NCBI GenBank assembly: GCA_964410015.1
Contig: CAYPFV010000058.1
Coordinates: forward strand, 1 to 16,681
Reading direction: 5' to 3'
Origin: SKVR01 sp964410015
GTDB taxonomy: Bacteria > Bacteroidota > Bacteroidia > Bacteroidales > UBA7960
DNA length: 16,681 nucleotides
Shown: piece after piece, positions 1 to 7,899 of the stretch
Numbering within the stretch: position 1 is the first letter of the stretch
Layout: every line of letters starts with the position of its first letter
Position numbers and translations under genes: made by a program
Notes under the pieces: model-generated
Database searches by the model: none
Told to the model about the DNA's origin: nothing
What the model saw: the letters and a program-made list of their open reading frames with translations, nothing else

Positions 1-144
1 CTTAAGTATGTATGTCATTTATTATCAGAAAATTGACTTTATGGACAGACTCTAAATAGTCTCAGCAAGAAAACTCATAATTTTTGCATCTGCTTGATAA
101 GAAAGCGACAATTGCAAGGCTTGCGATGACTGAAAAACAGGTGT

Positions 145-493
145 TTACTTTTCGTAAATGACTGTTTTGCAGTGGATGGTAAACCCAATGACCAGGTGTT
201 GATGGGTAATACCAAAACTAAGTCCTCCCCATTCCCAGTTGCCGTTAGGTCCCAGAGCTATTACAACACTTTGTTTTTTTTTGATAATACTTCCCGAGAA
301 GTTCGCAAGATTCCCTGGTAAAAGCAAACCGTTTACCAATGTCCTTTTCTGTAAGGGTTTTCATTTTCAAGGTTTCCATCATCACATCGGTAAAATGTTT
401 GTAAATTTTTTTCCGATTTGTTTGATCTGCTGGATCGACTTCTCCGGAAAAGAGTTTTCCAGGTTTTTCCTTACCACTTTTTTCTGTAACCAA
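145..493 (-). pseudogene. Possible small protein gene split by a frameshift at a run of nine A
   Basis: Two minus-strand frames overlap here. The first runs from 493 (a TTG, preceded directly by an in-frame TAA) to a stop at 245. The second runs through 339 to a stop at 145. They meet at nine consecutive T on the plus strand, 274-282. Removing one base there joins them into about 115 residues. The first half is Lys/Glu-rich, with a local TLTEKDIGKRFAFTRE segment. The second half is more hydrophobic and contains LGPNGNWEWGG and HLVIGFTI. I recognise no family. This could be a decayed gene, a sequencing error in a homopolymer, a gene expressed by transcriptional slippage, or noncoding DNA. The plus-strand frame over the same region has shadow-like composition, which mildly favours minus-strand coding. 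Confidence 0.25.
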
Positions 494-651
494 TTATTTT
501 ATACAGGAAAAAGGTTAGCAAATCAGAAAAGCGGTACAAAACAGGGAAAGGAAGAAAAGAGAGAAGGTAGAGTATAACTAGCACAGGAAAAGCAGTATAT
601 TGAAGGAGGTTGTTTCGGGGGTATTACAAAAACAAAATAACCAGTTACAAA

Positions 652-675
652 GAAATCGCAAAAATAAATGATTTC
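652..675 (-). terminator. Weak hairpin after the last glycosyltransferase gene
   Basis: GAAATC at 652-657 pairs with GATTTC at 670-675 across a 12-base AT-rich loop, directly after the TAG stop of the GT4 gene at 677. The stem is only six pairs and no strong U-tract follows on the minus strand. It is a candidate 3' end of the glycosyltransferase transcript and nothing more. Confidence 0.2.
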
Positions 676-676
676 A

Positions 677-1804
677 CTATTTTTTTTCCAATAGCATTTG
701 ATATATCCGAATCGTTTTTATTCCCATTTCTTGATATGTAAATCGCTGAAGGTGTTTTTTTGCCTGACTTACGAGATATTTTCTCATGTTTTGATCATCT
801 AAGAGCAACGAAACATTTTCACTCAAAGTCTTTGCGTCTTTCACCGGTGCGAGCAGTCCTGTTTTCTGATGAATGATAATTTCGGGTATTCCACCAGCAT
901 TGGTAGCAACTACAGGTATGCCGGCAGCAAATGCATCCAGCAGCGAAGTACCCATTCCTTCGGTTTGTGAAGTAAGTAAAAAACAATCCAGTTGGGGTAA
1001 TATTGCGGGAATATTATGCATAAACCCGGCAATAATAACCTTTCCGGTAAGTTCTTTCTGTTTGATAAGGGTTTCTGTTTTATTTCTGGTTTTTCCTTCT
1101 CCTATAGCAATAAAAACCACATCATCCCGCTTAGTTAAAACAAGTTCGGCAGTTTCAACAAAAGTTTTGTGGTCTTTGTGGGCTGCCAGCGCCGCCACAA
1201 TACCCACTATTTTTTTATGAGCAGGAATGTTGTATAGTTTTCTAAGATCAACAGATGTTGAAATTCCTTGCTCAAAGCGTTTCAGATCAATACCACTGTT
1301 TATGACATGAATGATTTTTTTGTTGTAAACAGCCGGTTCTAATACTCTTTTTACTTCCTCCGAAATGCAAATGATAGCGGCAATGGCCGGCCAATTGTAT
1401 TTTTTCCGTGAAAAAAAAGTGTTTTTCACAGGAAAATCAACGCGCCGGTGCAATACAACAGGAGCTTTGCATCCCAAAACAGAAGACCACACCGCAGCCA
1501 TATGCGCATGCGAATCATTGGCATGCAACAACGAATATCGATATCTTTTGCAGATGCGGTAAACAAATAATCCTACCACAAGATTAAAGATACCTCTGAA
1601 AACAAAGGAGTGAACCTGATACCCTTTTTGAGTACAAAGGCGGTGAAAGGCAGATTTGACAGGGCAAACAACGCCAAAAGCAACGTTATTTTCAGTAAGT
1701 ATTTCGAGCAGATAGGCAAGTTGCTGTTCGCCACCTCGCCAGGTTAAAGGAGAAGAGATAAAAAGAATTTTACGACCAGAAAGAGGATCGGGCAAGACAT
1801 TCAT
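677..1804 (-). CDS. Glycosyltransferase family 4 (GT-B fold)
   Basis: A predicted cytoplasmic or membrane-associated retaining glycosyltransferase of 375 residues, the usual GT4 length. Near the N-terminus, SSPLTWRGGEQQLAYLL (about 18-33) matches the Gly-rich loop of this fold. The C-terminal nucleotide-sugar domain contains TSQTEGMGTSLLDAFAAGIP, followed by VVATNAGGIPEII. The usual E-x7-E pair is present as E282-x7-D290, a variant found in a GT4 subgroup often linked to lipopolysaccharide assembly. The ATG at 1804 is taken as the start, 51 bases after the GT2 gene, so the two are probably cotranscribed. Neither donor sugar nor acceptor can be read from the sequence. Surface glycan or LPS synthesis is inferred from the two neighbouring transferases. 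Confidence 0.88.
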   Translation of the reverse strand: MNVLPDPLSGRKILFISSPLTWRGGEQQLAYLLEILTENNVAFGVVCPVKSAFHRLCTQKGYQVHSFVFRGIFNLVVGLFVYRICKRYRYSLLHANDSHAHMAAVWSSVLGCKAPVVLHRRVDFPVKNTFFSRKKYNWPAIAAIICISEEVKRVLEPAVYNKKIIHVINSGIDLKRFEQGISTSVDLRKLYNIPAHKKIVGIVAALAAHKDHKTFVETAELVLTKRDDVVFIAIGEGKTRNKTETLIKQKELTGKVIIAGFMHNIPAILPQLDCFLLTSQTEGMGTSLLDAFAAGIPVVATNAGGIPEIIIHQKTGLLAPVKDAKTLSENVSLLLDDQNMRKYLVSQAKKHLQRFTYQEMGIKTIRIYQMLLEKK

Positions 1805-1855
1805 AACTGGATATCTGTTTCTTCCGCTATTAAGATGGTTCTCATTGCTGTTTTT

Positions 1856-2809
1856 TTACTTTTTAAGTAAAATATAGTTGTTGAGTTCACCCAGCATAGG
1901 CATGTGTAAAATTTTATGTTTGAGAAAAGAAAACATCCTGTTTTTAAATCGTTCATGTTTGGCAGGTTTTCTGTTTCTGGTATTGAGTTTTCCTGAGTAC
2001 TGAAGTTGGTCTTTCCAGTCGAAGCGGGCGATCCAGTCTTTCATCACCGATGGGTGAGTACCTTTAAATTTTTCCAGTCTGTTGAGGGGACCATAATCAA
2101 ATGGGATGGTTTCTTCTTTAAACATCTGATTGGCAACATCTTTCCCTTTATGGTTTGTGGTGAGCACCTTGTTTTTCCGGTACATAAAATGTGGCGGACG
2201 CACCCATCCGTAATGATATATTTCAGCATCAATTTTAACAACCTTCAATTTATAGGTGTTTAGCGTTTGCCGGTAATTCAGGCCGTCAAAATTGGGTATT
2301 CTCCGAAAAGACTGTGCCGACTTCCATGAATGTATATCGGGATCATTGCGAATGATCCTGATCTCAAAAGGATACCATCCGTGGCTTTTGTGGTAATGTT
2401 CATAATCGCCCCAAAAATGCTTGTAAGCAAACAGGAAACCTTCCACCTCTTTATCATACAGGTATTTCTGACATGCTTGCTGTATGGTATTCAAATATTT
2501 TTCATGAATTACCTCATCGGCCTGAAGGTATATCAACCAGTCGCCGGTGCAATGTTCTTTGGCAATATCGGTTTGGTGGGCATGTTCCATACCTTGTGGA
2601 TATTTGATGATATCCCATTGGGTATCAATAATTTTTACTTTATCACTTTTGATAGAAGCCACAATATCCCGGGTAGAGTCATCGGCATCTCCCCTGCCAA
2701 TAGCCACAACAAATTCATCAACAATGGGTAGCACCGATTCAATTGCCTCTTTGATCGGATAATACAATTTATCGGCATTTTTTGCCATGGAAAAGCCACT
2801 GATCTTCAT
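1856..2809 (-). CDS. Glycosyltransferase family 2 (GT-A fold)
   Basis: A 317-residue GT2-like inverting transferase. The start beginning MKISGFSMAKNADKL (ATG at 2807-2809) is chosen over an upstream in-frame start at 2869. GT2 homology begins at the internal Met, and a -7-like promoter element at 2826-2833 would leave the longer start untranscribed. A Rossmann-like N-terminal half (VDEFVVAIGRGDADDST, residues 30-46) leads to GDWLIYLQADEVIHE, where QADE at 96-99 replaces the classical DxD metal and nucleotide-sugar motif. The rest is rich in Tyr, Trp and His (FWGDYEHYHKSHGWYPFEIRI), as in core-oligosaccharide-type GT2 proteins. No membrane segment is obvious. It lies between two GT4 genes, which suggests a shared glycan pathway. 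The sugar specificity is unknown. Confidence 0.85.
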   Translation of the reverse strand: MKISGFSMAKNADKLYYPIKEAIESVLPIVDEFVVAIGRGDADDSTRDIVASIKSDKVKIIDTQWDIIKYPQGMEHAHQTDIAKEHCTGDWLIYLQADEVIHEKYLNTIQQACQKYLYDKEVEGFLFAYKHFWGDYEHYHKSHGWYPFEIRIIRNDPDIHSWKSAQSFRRIPNFDGLNYRQTLNTYKLKVVKIDAEIYHYGWVRPPHFMYRKNKVLTTNHKGKDVANQMFKEETIPFDYGPLNRLEKFKGTHPSVMKDWIARFDWKDQLQYSGKLNTRNRKPAKHERFKNRMFSFLKHKILHMPMLGELNNYILLKK

Positions 2810-2825
2810 ATTGTTATTTTTTGAG

Positions 2826-2833
2826 CAAAGGTA
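2826..2833 (-). promoter_or_regulatory. Bacteroidota -7 promoter element before the GT2 gene
   Basis: Read on the minus strand this is TACCTTTG, an exact match to TAnnTTTG. The predicted transcription start, near 2820, is only about ten bases before the ATG at 2809. The -33 region is only T-rich (around 2845-2856) and has no clean TTTG. If used, it gives the GT2-GT4 pair a promoter separate from the hflX transcript. It also argues against the longer GT2 start at 2869. Confidence 0.45.
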
Positions 2834-2887
2834 GGAAATCTTTAAAAGTAAAAGAGGATGTTCCCGCATTTAATGGCAATGAACCGG

Positions 2888-4021
2888 TTACTCAAAAAGT
2901 GTTTTTTTATATAAATCCATCATTTGATGTGTGAGTTTTTGCGGATCAAAATTATTTTTTACGTAATTTACAGCCCTGTTTAGTGCTGATCTTCTGAAAT
3001 CATCATCTGTGATAACTTTTTCGATCTTATGCTTCCATTCTTCTGTATCTTTCGGATCGGCAAGCAGTTCCTCAATACCCACTGCCTCGGGCATGGAAGA
3101 ACTGCGGGAGGTAATTACAGGAGTTTCAGATAACAATGCTTCCACCACAGGTAGTCCAAATCCCTCATAAACAGAAGGATAAACAACAAGTTTGGCTTGT
3201 TGAAGAAGCGCTTGTATGTGCCGGTTATCAGAAACAGAATCGATCCAGTATAATTTTGTAGAAATTCCAAGTTTAGATGCCAGCTCTATACATTCTTTTT
3301 TATAGTGTCCACCATTACCTACTAATAGCATAGGAATTTGGGTGAAATTATCCAATAATGCATAAGCGTTGAGAAGCATTTTCAAATTTTTTCTTTGAGA
3401 AATACTACCTACATAAAGGATAAAATCTTCCGGCAATTTCAATTTTGCAATAACTTCAATTAGCTGTTGTGTGCTTTGAAGTGAATAAAAAAGCGGATTT
3501 ACGGGCTGATAAACCACTTTAATTTTTTGTGGATCAATATTATAAAACCTGATGATATCTTTTTTGGTGTTTTCGCTGATGGCGATAATAAGATCGGCAT
3601 TGCGGCAGGCATATTTGAATTTAAGATCGTAGATGTGACGATCAAACAAAGGATAGGTTTCAGGAACAATTTTAAAAATCAAGTCATGAATGGTTACTAC
3701 AGATTTAATGGATATGTTTTTTAAACCTGCGGGAATTTCGTTGCTCAACCCATGATACAAATCAATTTTATCTTTTCGTAAATCATTTTTGATGGAAAAA
3801 GAGCGCCAGTAAGATTTAGAAAAAGAAAGCGAATTGCGGATTTTAAAATTAGTATTAACGAAAAAATCTTCTGTTTCCGGATTTCTTCGTATGCCTGGAG
3901 CATACAAATAGTAGTTTTGTTTTGGATAAAACAGGATAAGATTTTTTAGCAGGGTGCGCCCGTAATTACCCAACCCGGTGTAATTTTGAAAAACCCTCTT
4001 GGCATCGAATCCAATATTCAT
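2888..4021 (-). CDS. Glycosyltransferase family 4 (GT-B fold)
   Basis: A 377-residue GT4 protein. Its opening (MNIGFDAKRVFQNYTGLGNYGRTLL) is typical of GT4 mannosyl- or rhamnosyltransferase-like enzymes. Other family landmarks are TIHDLIFKIVPETYP (110-124), IAISENTKKDIIRFY (146-160), the domain linker LYVGSISQRKNL (202-213) and the donor-site block YPSVYEGFGLPVVEALLSETPV, with the canonical E286-x7-E294 pair. The ATG at 4021 is the first in frame and lies 23 bases after the outer-membrane protein stop, so the two are probably cotranscribed. The next gene downstream is the GT2. I infer a role in lipopolysaccharide or exopolysaccharide assembly. Donor and acceptor are not determinable here. Confidence 0.9.
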   Translation of the reverse strand: MNIGFDAKRVFQNYTGLGNYGRTLLKNLILFYPKQNYYLYAPGIRRNPETEDFFVNTNFKIRNSLSFSKSYWRSFSIKNDLRKDKIDLYHGLSNEIPAGLKNISIKSVVTIHDLIFKIVPETYPLFDRHIYDLKFKYACRNADLIIAISENTKKDIIRFYNIDPQKIKVVYQPVNPLFYSLQSTQQLIEVIAKLKLPEDFILYVGSISQRKNLKMLLNAYALLDNFTQIPMLLVGNGGHYKKECIELASKLGISTKLYWIDSVSDNRHIQALLQQAKLVVYPSVYEGFGLPVVEALLSETPVITSRSSSMPEAVGIEELLADPKDTEEWKHKIEKVITDDDFRRSALNRAVNYVKNNFDPQKLTHQMMDLYKKTLFE

Positions 4022-4044
4022 AAAAAAATGGATTAAAAATATGG

Positions 4045-4956
4045 TTAAAACGGTTTGGCAGAAAAACCTATTTGGAACGAATGAAACGGAAAGTCATTCA
4101 ACCCTTTTTGATATTTGAAAAGGTAATTAATTTTTTTATCCATAGCACTTTCCAGCAATATCCTGTAAAGCATGGGTTGATCACCATTGTTTTTGTATCC
4201 GATATAACCGCCCCATATATTGGTAAGATAAAACAGATCAATTACTTTTGCTTTAGCTCCCAGTCCATACATAAATGCATCGTTTTGCATTAGAATATCA
4301 GAATTGGTTTGCCACACATAGAATCCGAGCAAACCAAAGGTTCTTATATCATTCACAACATTTCCTTTCAGTTCATATGTTTTCCCAAAAGATAAATCGA
4401 AAAAATATCCTGGGGTGTCGGTAAATCTTGCAGACATCAGATTACTACCAGATGCCGTTCTCATATTGATAGTAAGCAGTATATCAGGCCAACGAGGGTT
4501 GTTTTCAACCAGTTGAATATGCGTGCCGATATATAAATCACCTACACTATGCCCTTTTCCATCAAAATTTCTCGCTCTTCTTTTATCGCGTGTTTGGTTA
4601 TTCATGTTAAAAAACTCAACGGGTACCATGGAAAAGTTAATGCCTGCTTTATCGGAAAATAAAGGGAAATAGATTTGTGCAAAGAGGTTGTTGGTAATGT
4701 CTCCGGTATATCCTCTGTGGTTTTCAAGAGACATTTCAAAAGAAAATTCTTTCTTTATAAGTCCCTGCATGGTTTCAGGCACGGGCAATGCATTGGGTCC
4801 AAAATATTCAGAAGAATAGATCAGATATTTGGTCCAGTGTGTAACTCCATCCCAGTCATGAGTTTCAATCCACCAGTCATAATTATCAGATTGACTTTTT
4901 GCCGGCATGGTGAGCAAAACAAATAAAAAAATAAGAAAACCGTTTATATTTTTCAT
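4045..4956 (-). CDS. Predicted outer-membrane beta-barrel protein, unknown function
   Basis: This protein of 303 residues starts with a clear Sec signal: MKN, a hydrophobic core INGFLIFLFVLLTM, then a likely cleavage after PAKSQS (about residue 21-23). The mature part alternates polar and hydrophobic residues in strand-like runs such as NNLFAQIYFPLF, YIGTHIQLVENN, GYFFDLSFGKTY and FGLLGFYVWQT. It ends in Phe (FQIGFSAKPF), as barrel proteins recognised by the BAM complex do. No catalytic motif is visible. The ATG at 4956 is chosen because it best fits the signal peptide. An ATG at 4965 is also possible, while the longest frame (4995) would overlap the hflX stop. It lies 22 bases after hflX and 23 before a GT4 gene. 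A role in envelope structure or glycan export is only a guess from context. Confidence 0.75.
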   Translation of the reverse strand: MKNINGFLIFLFVLLTMPAKSQSDNYDWWIETHDWDGVTHWTKYLIYSSEYFGPNALPVPETMQGLIKKEFSFEMSLENHRGYTGDITNNLFAQIYFPLFSDKAGINFSMVPVEFFNMNNQTRDKRRARNFDGKGHSVGDLYIGTHIQLVENNPRWPDILLTINMRTASGSNLMSARFTDTPGYFFDLSFGKTYELKGNVVNDIRTFGLLGFYVWQTNSDILMQNDAFMYGLGAKAKVIDLFYLTNIWGGYIGYKNNGDQPMLYRILLESAMDKKINYLFKYQKGLNDFPFHSFQIGFSAKPF

Positions 4957-4978
4957 ATTTTCCATGAATTCCCTTTGG

Positions 4979-6211
4979 TTAAGATTCATTTCCATTCGAA
5001 TAATCTATCCAGGGATTATAAGCAGGCAAATCATAAGGATAACGTTTTTTATGTATCTCCAGCACCCTCTGGTATAAAGTTTTTCTGAAACTTTCTATGT
5101 TTTGTTTTTCTTTGGCTGAAATAAAAAGGCAAGGTGAATTATTTTTTGCCATCCAGGTTTGTTTCATATCTTCCAGGGTAAAATTAGCAGGAGTTACGGG
5201 AGTTAAGTCATCTTCTTCTTTTTCTAAGTAAGAATACTGATCAATTTTATTAAAAACCATTACCGTTTCTCTTTGCTCTCCTTCCAGAATTTCATGAAGT
5301 GTATCATTCACCACCCTGATCTGCTCTTCGAAATTGGGATGCGAAATATCAACCACATGCAGTAAAATATCTGCCTCCCTTACTTCATCAAGAGTAGATT
5401 TAAAAGATTCGATGAGGTGGTGTGGCAGTTTTCTAATAAAACCTACGGTATCTGAAAGCAAAAAGGGCAGCGTTTCAATCACCACTTTTCTTACTGTTGT
5501 ATCGAGTGTTGCAAATAGTTTGTCTTCGGCAAAAACGGTAGATTTGCTCAACATATTCATAATGGTTGATTTTCCAGCATTGGTATACCCAACCAGTGCC
5601 ACCCTCACCAGGTTTCCTCTGTTAGAGCGTTGTGTTGCCTTTTGTTTGTCTATTTGCTGGAGTTTCTTTTTGAGCAGAGCTATTCTGTCTCTTACAATGC
5701 GTCGGTCGGTTTCAATTTCTCTTTCACCGGGTCCTTTCATTCCGATTCCCCCTTTTTGCCTTTCCAGGTGTGTCCACATACCTGCAAGGCGTGGCAGCAG
5801 GTATTGATACTGAGCGAGTTCAACCTGGGTTCGGGCATGAGCAGTGCGTGCCCTGAGAGCAAAAATATCAAGGATCAGGTTGCTTCTGTCTAAAACACGA
5901 CATTTTACCGTTCGCTCTACGTTTCTTTGCTGTGATGGGGATAATTCGTCGTCAAAGATCAAAATATCAATTTCATGTTCTTTGATATAGGAAGCAATCT
6001 CTTCCATTTTACCTTTCCCTACAAAAGTTGTTTTATCTGGTTTATCAAGTTTTTGTGTAAACCTTTTCACTACCACACCCCCGGCGGTGTCAACCAAAAA
6101 AGCAAGTTCATCCAGATATTCTTTTACGATTTCTTCAGATTGTTTTCCAGTGATCGCTCCCACCAGTACAACAGTTTCCTTTTGTTTTTTAGTTTCTGTG
6201 TTTTCTCCCAT
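4979..6211 (-). CDS. hflX: Ribosome-associated GTPase HflX
   Basis: A translation-factor-class GTPase of 410 residues, complete. In studied bacteria HflX binds the large ribosomal subunit and splits stalled or stress-damaged ribosomes. The N-terminal HflX domain includes FVGKGKMEEI (63-72) and DELSPSQQRNVE (88-99). The linker holds the conserved GPGEREIETDRR block (160-171). The G domain shows GYTNAGKS (208-215), switch I with LFATLDTT (232-239), DTVGF (254-258), NKID (321-324) and a SAKE G5 motif near 372. The ATG at 6211 follows the small membrane-protein stop by six bases, so the two are almost certainly cotranscribed. All GTP-binding residues I can check are present. Confidence 0.97.
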   Translation of the reverse strand: MGENTETKKQKETVVLVGAITGKQSEEIVKEYLDELAFLVDTAGGVVVKRFTQKLDKPDKTTFVGKGKMEEIASYIKEHEIDILIFDDELSPSQQRNVERTVKCRVLDRSNLILDIFALRARTAHARTQVELAQYQYLLPRLAGMWTHLERQKGGIGMKGPGEREIETDRRIVRDRIALLKKKLQQIDKQKATQRSNRGNLVRVALVGYTNAGKSTIMNMLSKSTVFAEDKLFATLDTTVRKVVIETLPFLLSDTVGFIRKLPHHLIESFKSTLDEVREADILLHVVDISHPNFEEQIRVVNDTLHEILEGEQRETVMVFNKIDQYSYLEKEEDDLTPVTPANFTLEDMKQTWMAKNNSPCLFISAKEKQNIESFRKTLYQRVLEIHKKRYPYDLPAYNPWIDYSNGNES

Positions 6212-6217
6212 TCAAAA

Positions 6218-6553
6218 TTATTTGTTTCCATTTGTCAAAAAATAAAAAGACACTGCGCTGATCATCAACCAGTTGTTGAAAGCTGTGTTGATACCATCAA
6301 AATGGTTATAGGTATTCAATACAGAGAGCATGAAAAGAATCAGGGCAGCGATAGCAGTCAGTGATGGTTTGCTGATTAATCCACCCACCAGCAAAAGCAA
6401 AGATGATGCAAGAAATCCGGTGGAGGTAAAAAATGCAAATGTATCGAAACTGAACTGCATAAAAACCGGATAATATTTAAAAAATACAAACAATACCAAG
6501 GTTATGCGCAAAAACCATTTTGATACGTTACTGAATACTTTCCAGGGTTTCAT
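6218..6553 (-). CDS. Small four-helix inner-membrane protein, unknown function
   Basis: A 111-residue protein that is mostly hydrophobic. Likely membrane segments are at about 13-32, 39-60, 65-82 and 93-107. The N-terminus (MKPWKVFSNVSKWFLR) is positively charged, which suggests a cytoplasmic start. Size and topology resemble DoxX-like small membrane proteins, but I see no signature that proves this. The ATG at 6553 is preferred to an in-frame TTG nine bases upstream. It is the first gene of a tight group with hflX, only six bases from its start, and it follows a 294-base noncoding stretch that could hold the promoter. Function is not assigned. Confidence 0.7.
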   Translation of the reverse strand: MKPWKVFSNVSKWFLRITLVLFVFFKYYPVFMQFSFDTFAFFTSTGFLASSLLLLVGGLISKPSLTAIAALILFMLSVLNTYNHFDGINTAFNNWLMISAVSFYFLTNGNK

Positions 6554-6847
6554 AATTTTCAAAGTTTAAGGGTACGGAGCATCCGATGATTGTATTGTAT
6601 TGATAAGTAACAAGCAAATCAAACCAAAATATCTGTTAATCGTAAAGTGATAATGCTGTTAATTTCCATCAGAATTATCCTGTTAATTTTACGCTTGTCA
6701 TTTACAGAAACATTATAGGAGAGACTCGTTTGTCCAATTCACAAAATTCCAGGAGTTTAATAAGAAACATCCAGGTTGATAAAGCGAAAAGATATCAATG
6801 GAAAAATAATGCCAGATTTTAGGAACGCACTGTTTGATATTGTAAAT
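6554..6847. other. Intergenic region upstream of the hflX cluster
   Basis: This 294-base noncoding stretch separates the trpS stop from the small membrane-protein gene, both on the minus strand. I found no exact TAnnTTTG element on the minus strand and no strong terminator for trpS. Its most visible structure is three ATTAACAG boxes at 6633-6687, listed separately. Short open frames here are not supported by composition. Confidence 0.5.
6633..6687 (-). repeat. Three spaced ATTAACAG boxes
   Basis: On the minus strand ATTAACAG occurs at 6687-6680, 6663-6656 and 6640-6633, with start-to-start steps of 24 and 23 bases. The first two copies share a longer core, AAATTAACAG, and are followed by similar bases (GGATAAT and GCATTAT). 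The array lies 80-134 bases upstream of the ATG of the small membrane-protein gene. A repeated regulator-binding site is plausible. Chance in AT-rich DNA is not excluded. Confidence 0.35.
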
Positions 6848-7849
6848 TTAACTATAAAAAGGTTTGAATCCAATAATCTCACGTACCTCTTTAACTGTTT
6901 TAGATGCGCTTTCGTGTGCTTTTTCTGCACCCATTTTTGCCACTTTGTTGATATAGGTTTCGTTTGCTGACAGATCAAGGATTTTTTCTCTCAAAGGAGA
7001 GGTAAAAGCAATCACATCTTCAGCAATTTGCTTTTTCAGGTCTCCGTATCTGATCTCGCACTGGTTATATTTTTCTTCAAAAAAGTTGTATGTATCATCT
7101 GATGAAACTACTTTCATGATTTGAAACAGATTTTCAATAGGTTGAGGTTTGATTTGATTTTTTTCAGTTGGTCCAGAATCTGTTACGGCCCGCATAATTT
7201 TTTTTCTGATCACTTTCGGATCATCAGCCAGGTATATGGCATTGCCTTCACCTTCAGATTTTCCCATTTTAGTGCTTCCATCCAAACCTGGTATTTTGAT
7301 CAGGTCGCTTCCAAAATTGTAAGCATAGGGTTCGGGAAAATAGTTTGTTTTATAAAGGCGGTTAAAGCGGTTTCCGAAGGTTCTGGCCATCTCCAGGTGT
7401 TGCTCCTGGTCTTTACCAACCGGTACTTTTGTAGCTTTGTGTATGAGAATATCGGCAGCCATCAATACAGGATAGGTAAGCAGACCGGCATTGATATTAT
7501 CGGGTTGCTTGCGCGCTTTGTCTTTAAAAGTGGTACATCTTTCCAGTTCACCCATATAGGCATTCATTGAAAGGAGCAAATACAATTCTGCTATTTCCGG
7601 TATGTCGCTTTGAATATACAAGGTGGCAATTTCGGGATCGATTCCAGCTGCCAGGTATTCTACCAGCACCTGTTTTACGTTCTGATGCAGGTCGTCAGGA
7701 GTAGGATGCGTGGTTAATGAATGGTAATCGGCAATAAAAAAGAAGCAGCGGTGTTTGTGCTGCATTTTAAGAAAATTCTGAATGGCGCCGAAATAATTAC
7801 CCAGATGAAGATTGCCCGTTGAACGGATTCCACTTAAAACTGTTTCCAT
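6848..7849 (-). CDS. trpS: Tryptophanyl-tRNA synthetase
   Basis: A class Ic aminoacyl-tRNA synthetase of 333 residues, the normal bacterial length. It activates tryptophan with ATP and charges tRNA-Trp in the cytoplasm. The HIGH-equivalent motif is GNLHLGNY (12-19) within SGIRSTGNLHLGNYFGAI. The KMSKS-equivalent is KMGKS (194-198) in GLDGSTKMGKSEGE. The conserved VPVGKDQEQHLEMAR segment (142-156) and the YPVLMAADIL region (126-135) of the tryptophanyl-adenylate site are intact. The ATG at 7849 gives an N-terminus that begins right at the family start. It lies 50 bases after recJ on the same strand, so it may be cotranscribed. No tryptophan-dependent attenuator or T-box was seen upstream. Confidence 0.97.
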   Translation of the reverse strand: METVLSGIRSTGNLHLGNYFGAIQNFLKMQHKHRCFFFIADYHSLTTHPTPDDLHQNVKQVLVEYLAAGIDPEIATLYIQSDIPEIAELYLLLSMNAYMGELERCTTFKDKARKQPDNINAGLLTYPVLMAADILIHKATKVPVGKDQEQHLEMARTFGNRFNRLYKTNYFPEPYAYNFGSDLIKIPGLDGSTKMGKSEGEGNAIYLADDPKVIRKKIMRAVTDSGPTEKNQIKPQPIENLFQIMKVVSSDDTYNFFEEKYNQCEIRYGDLKKQIAEDVIAFTSPLREKILDLSANETYINKVAKMGAEKAHESASKTVKEVREIIGFKPFYS

Positions 7850-7899
7850 TGATTTTTTAGCGTGTTTTTAGATGTTGAGAGAATGAATTTAAAAATTTG

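Larger units (their letters stand above)
1..676. other. Region without a convincing intact gene
   Basis: This stretch lies downstream of the last glycosyltransferase. No reading frame here has a recognisable domain. The plus-strand open frame at 239-577 is rich in Phe and looks like the antisense shadow of minus-strand coding-like sequence. The only candidate is the broken minus-strand frame listed at 145-493. A small inverted repeat (AGACT, six bases, AGTCT) sits near 48-63, and a weak hairpin at 652-675 lies just past the stop of the neighbouring gene. No RNA gene was recognised. Confidence 0.5.

Noticed and set aside
48..63. Inverted repeat AGACT/AGTCT as a terminator or attachment site
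   Set aside because: Five pairs with a six-base loop and no T-tract, which is too weak, and no element boundary or second copy is visible.
239..577. Plus-strand 112-codon open frame
   Set aside because: It is rich in Phe and Ile in the way seen for antisense shadows of minus-strand genes across this window, and no domain is recognisable.
2810..2869. N-terminal extension of the GT2 protein by 20 residues
   Set aside because: A TACCTTTG box at 2826-2833 lies inside it, and GT2 homology starts at the later Met.
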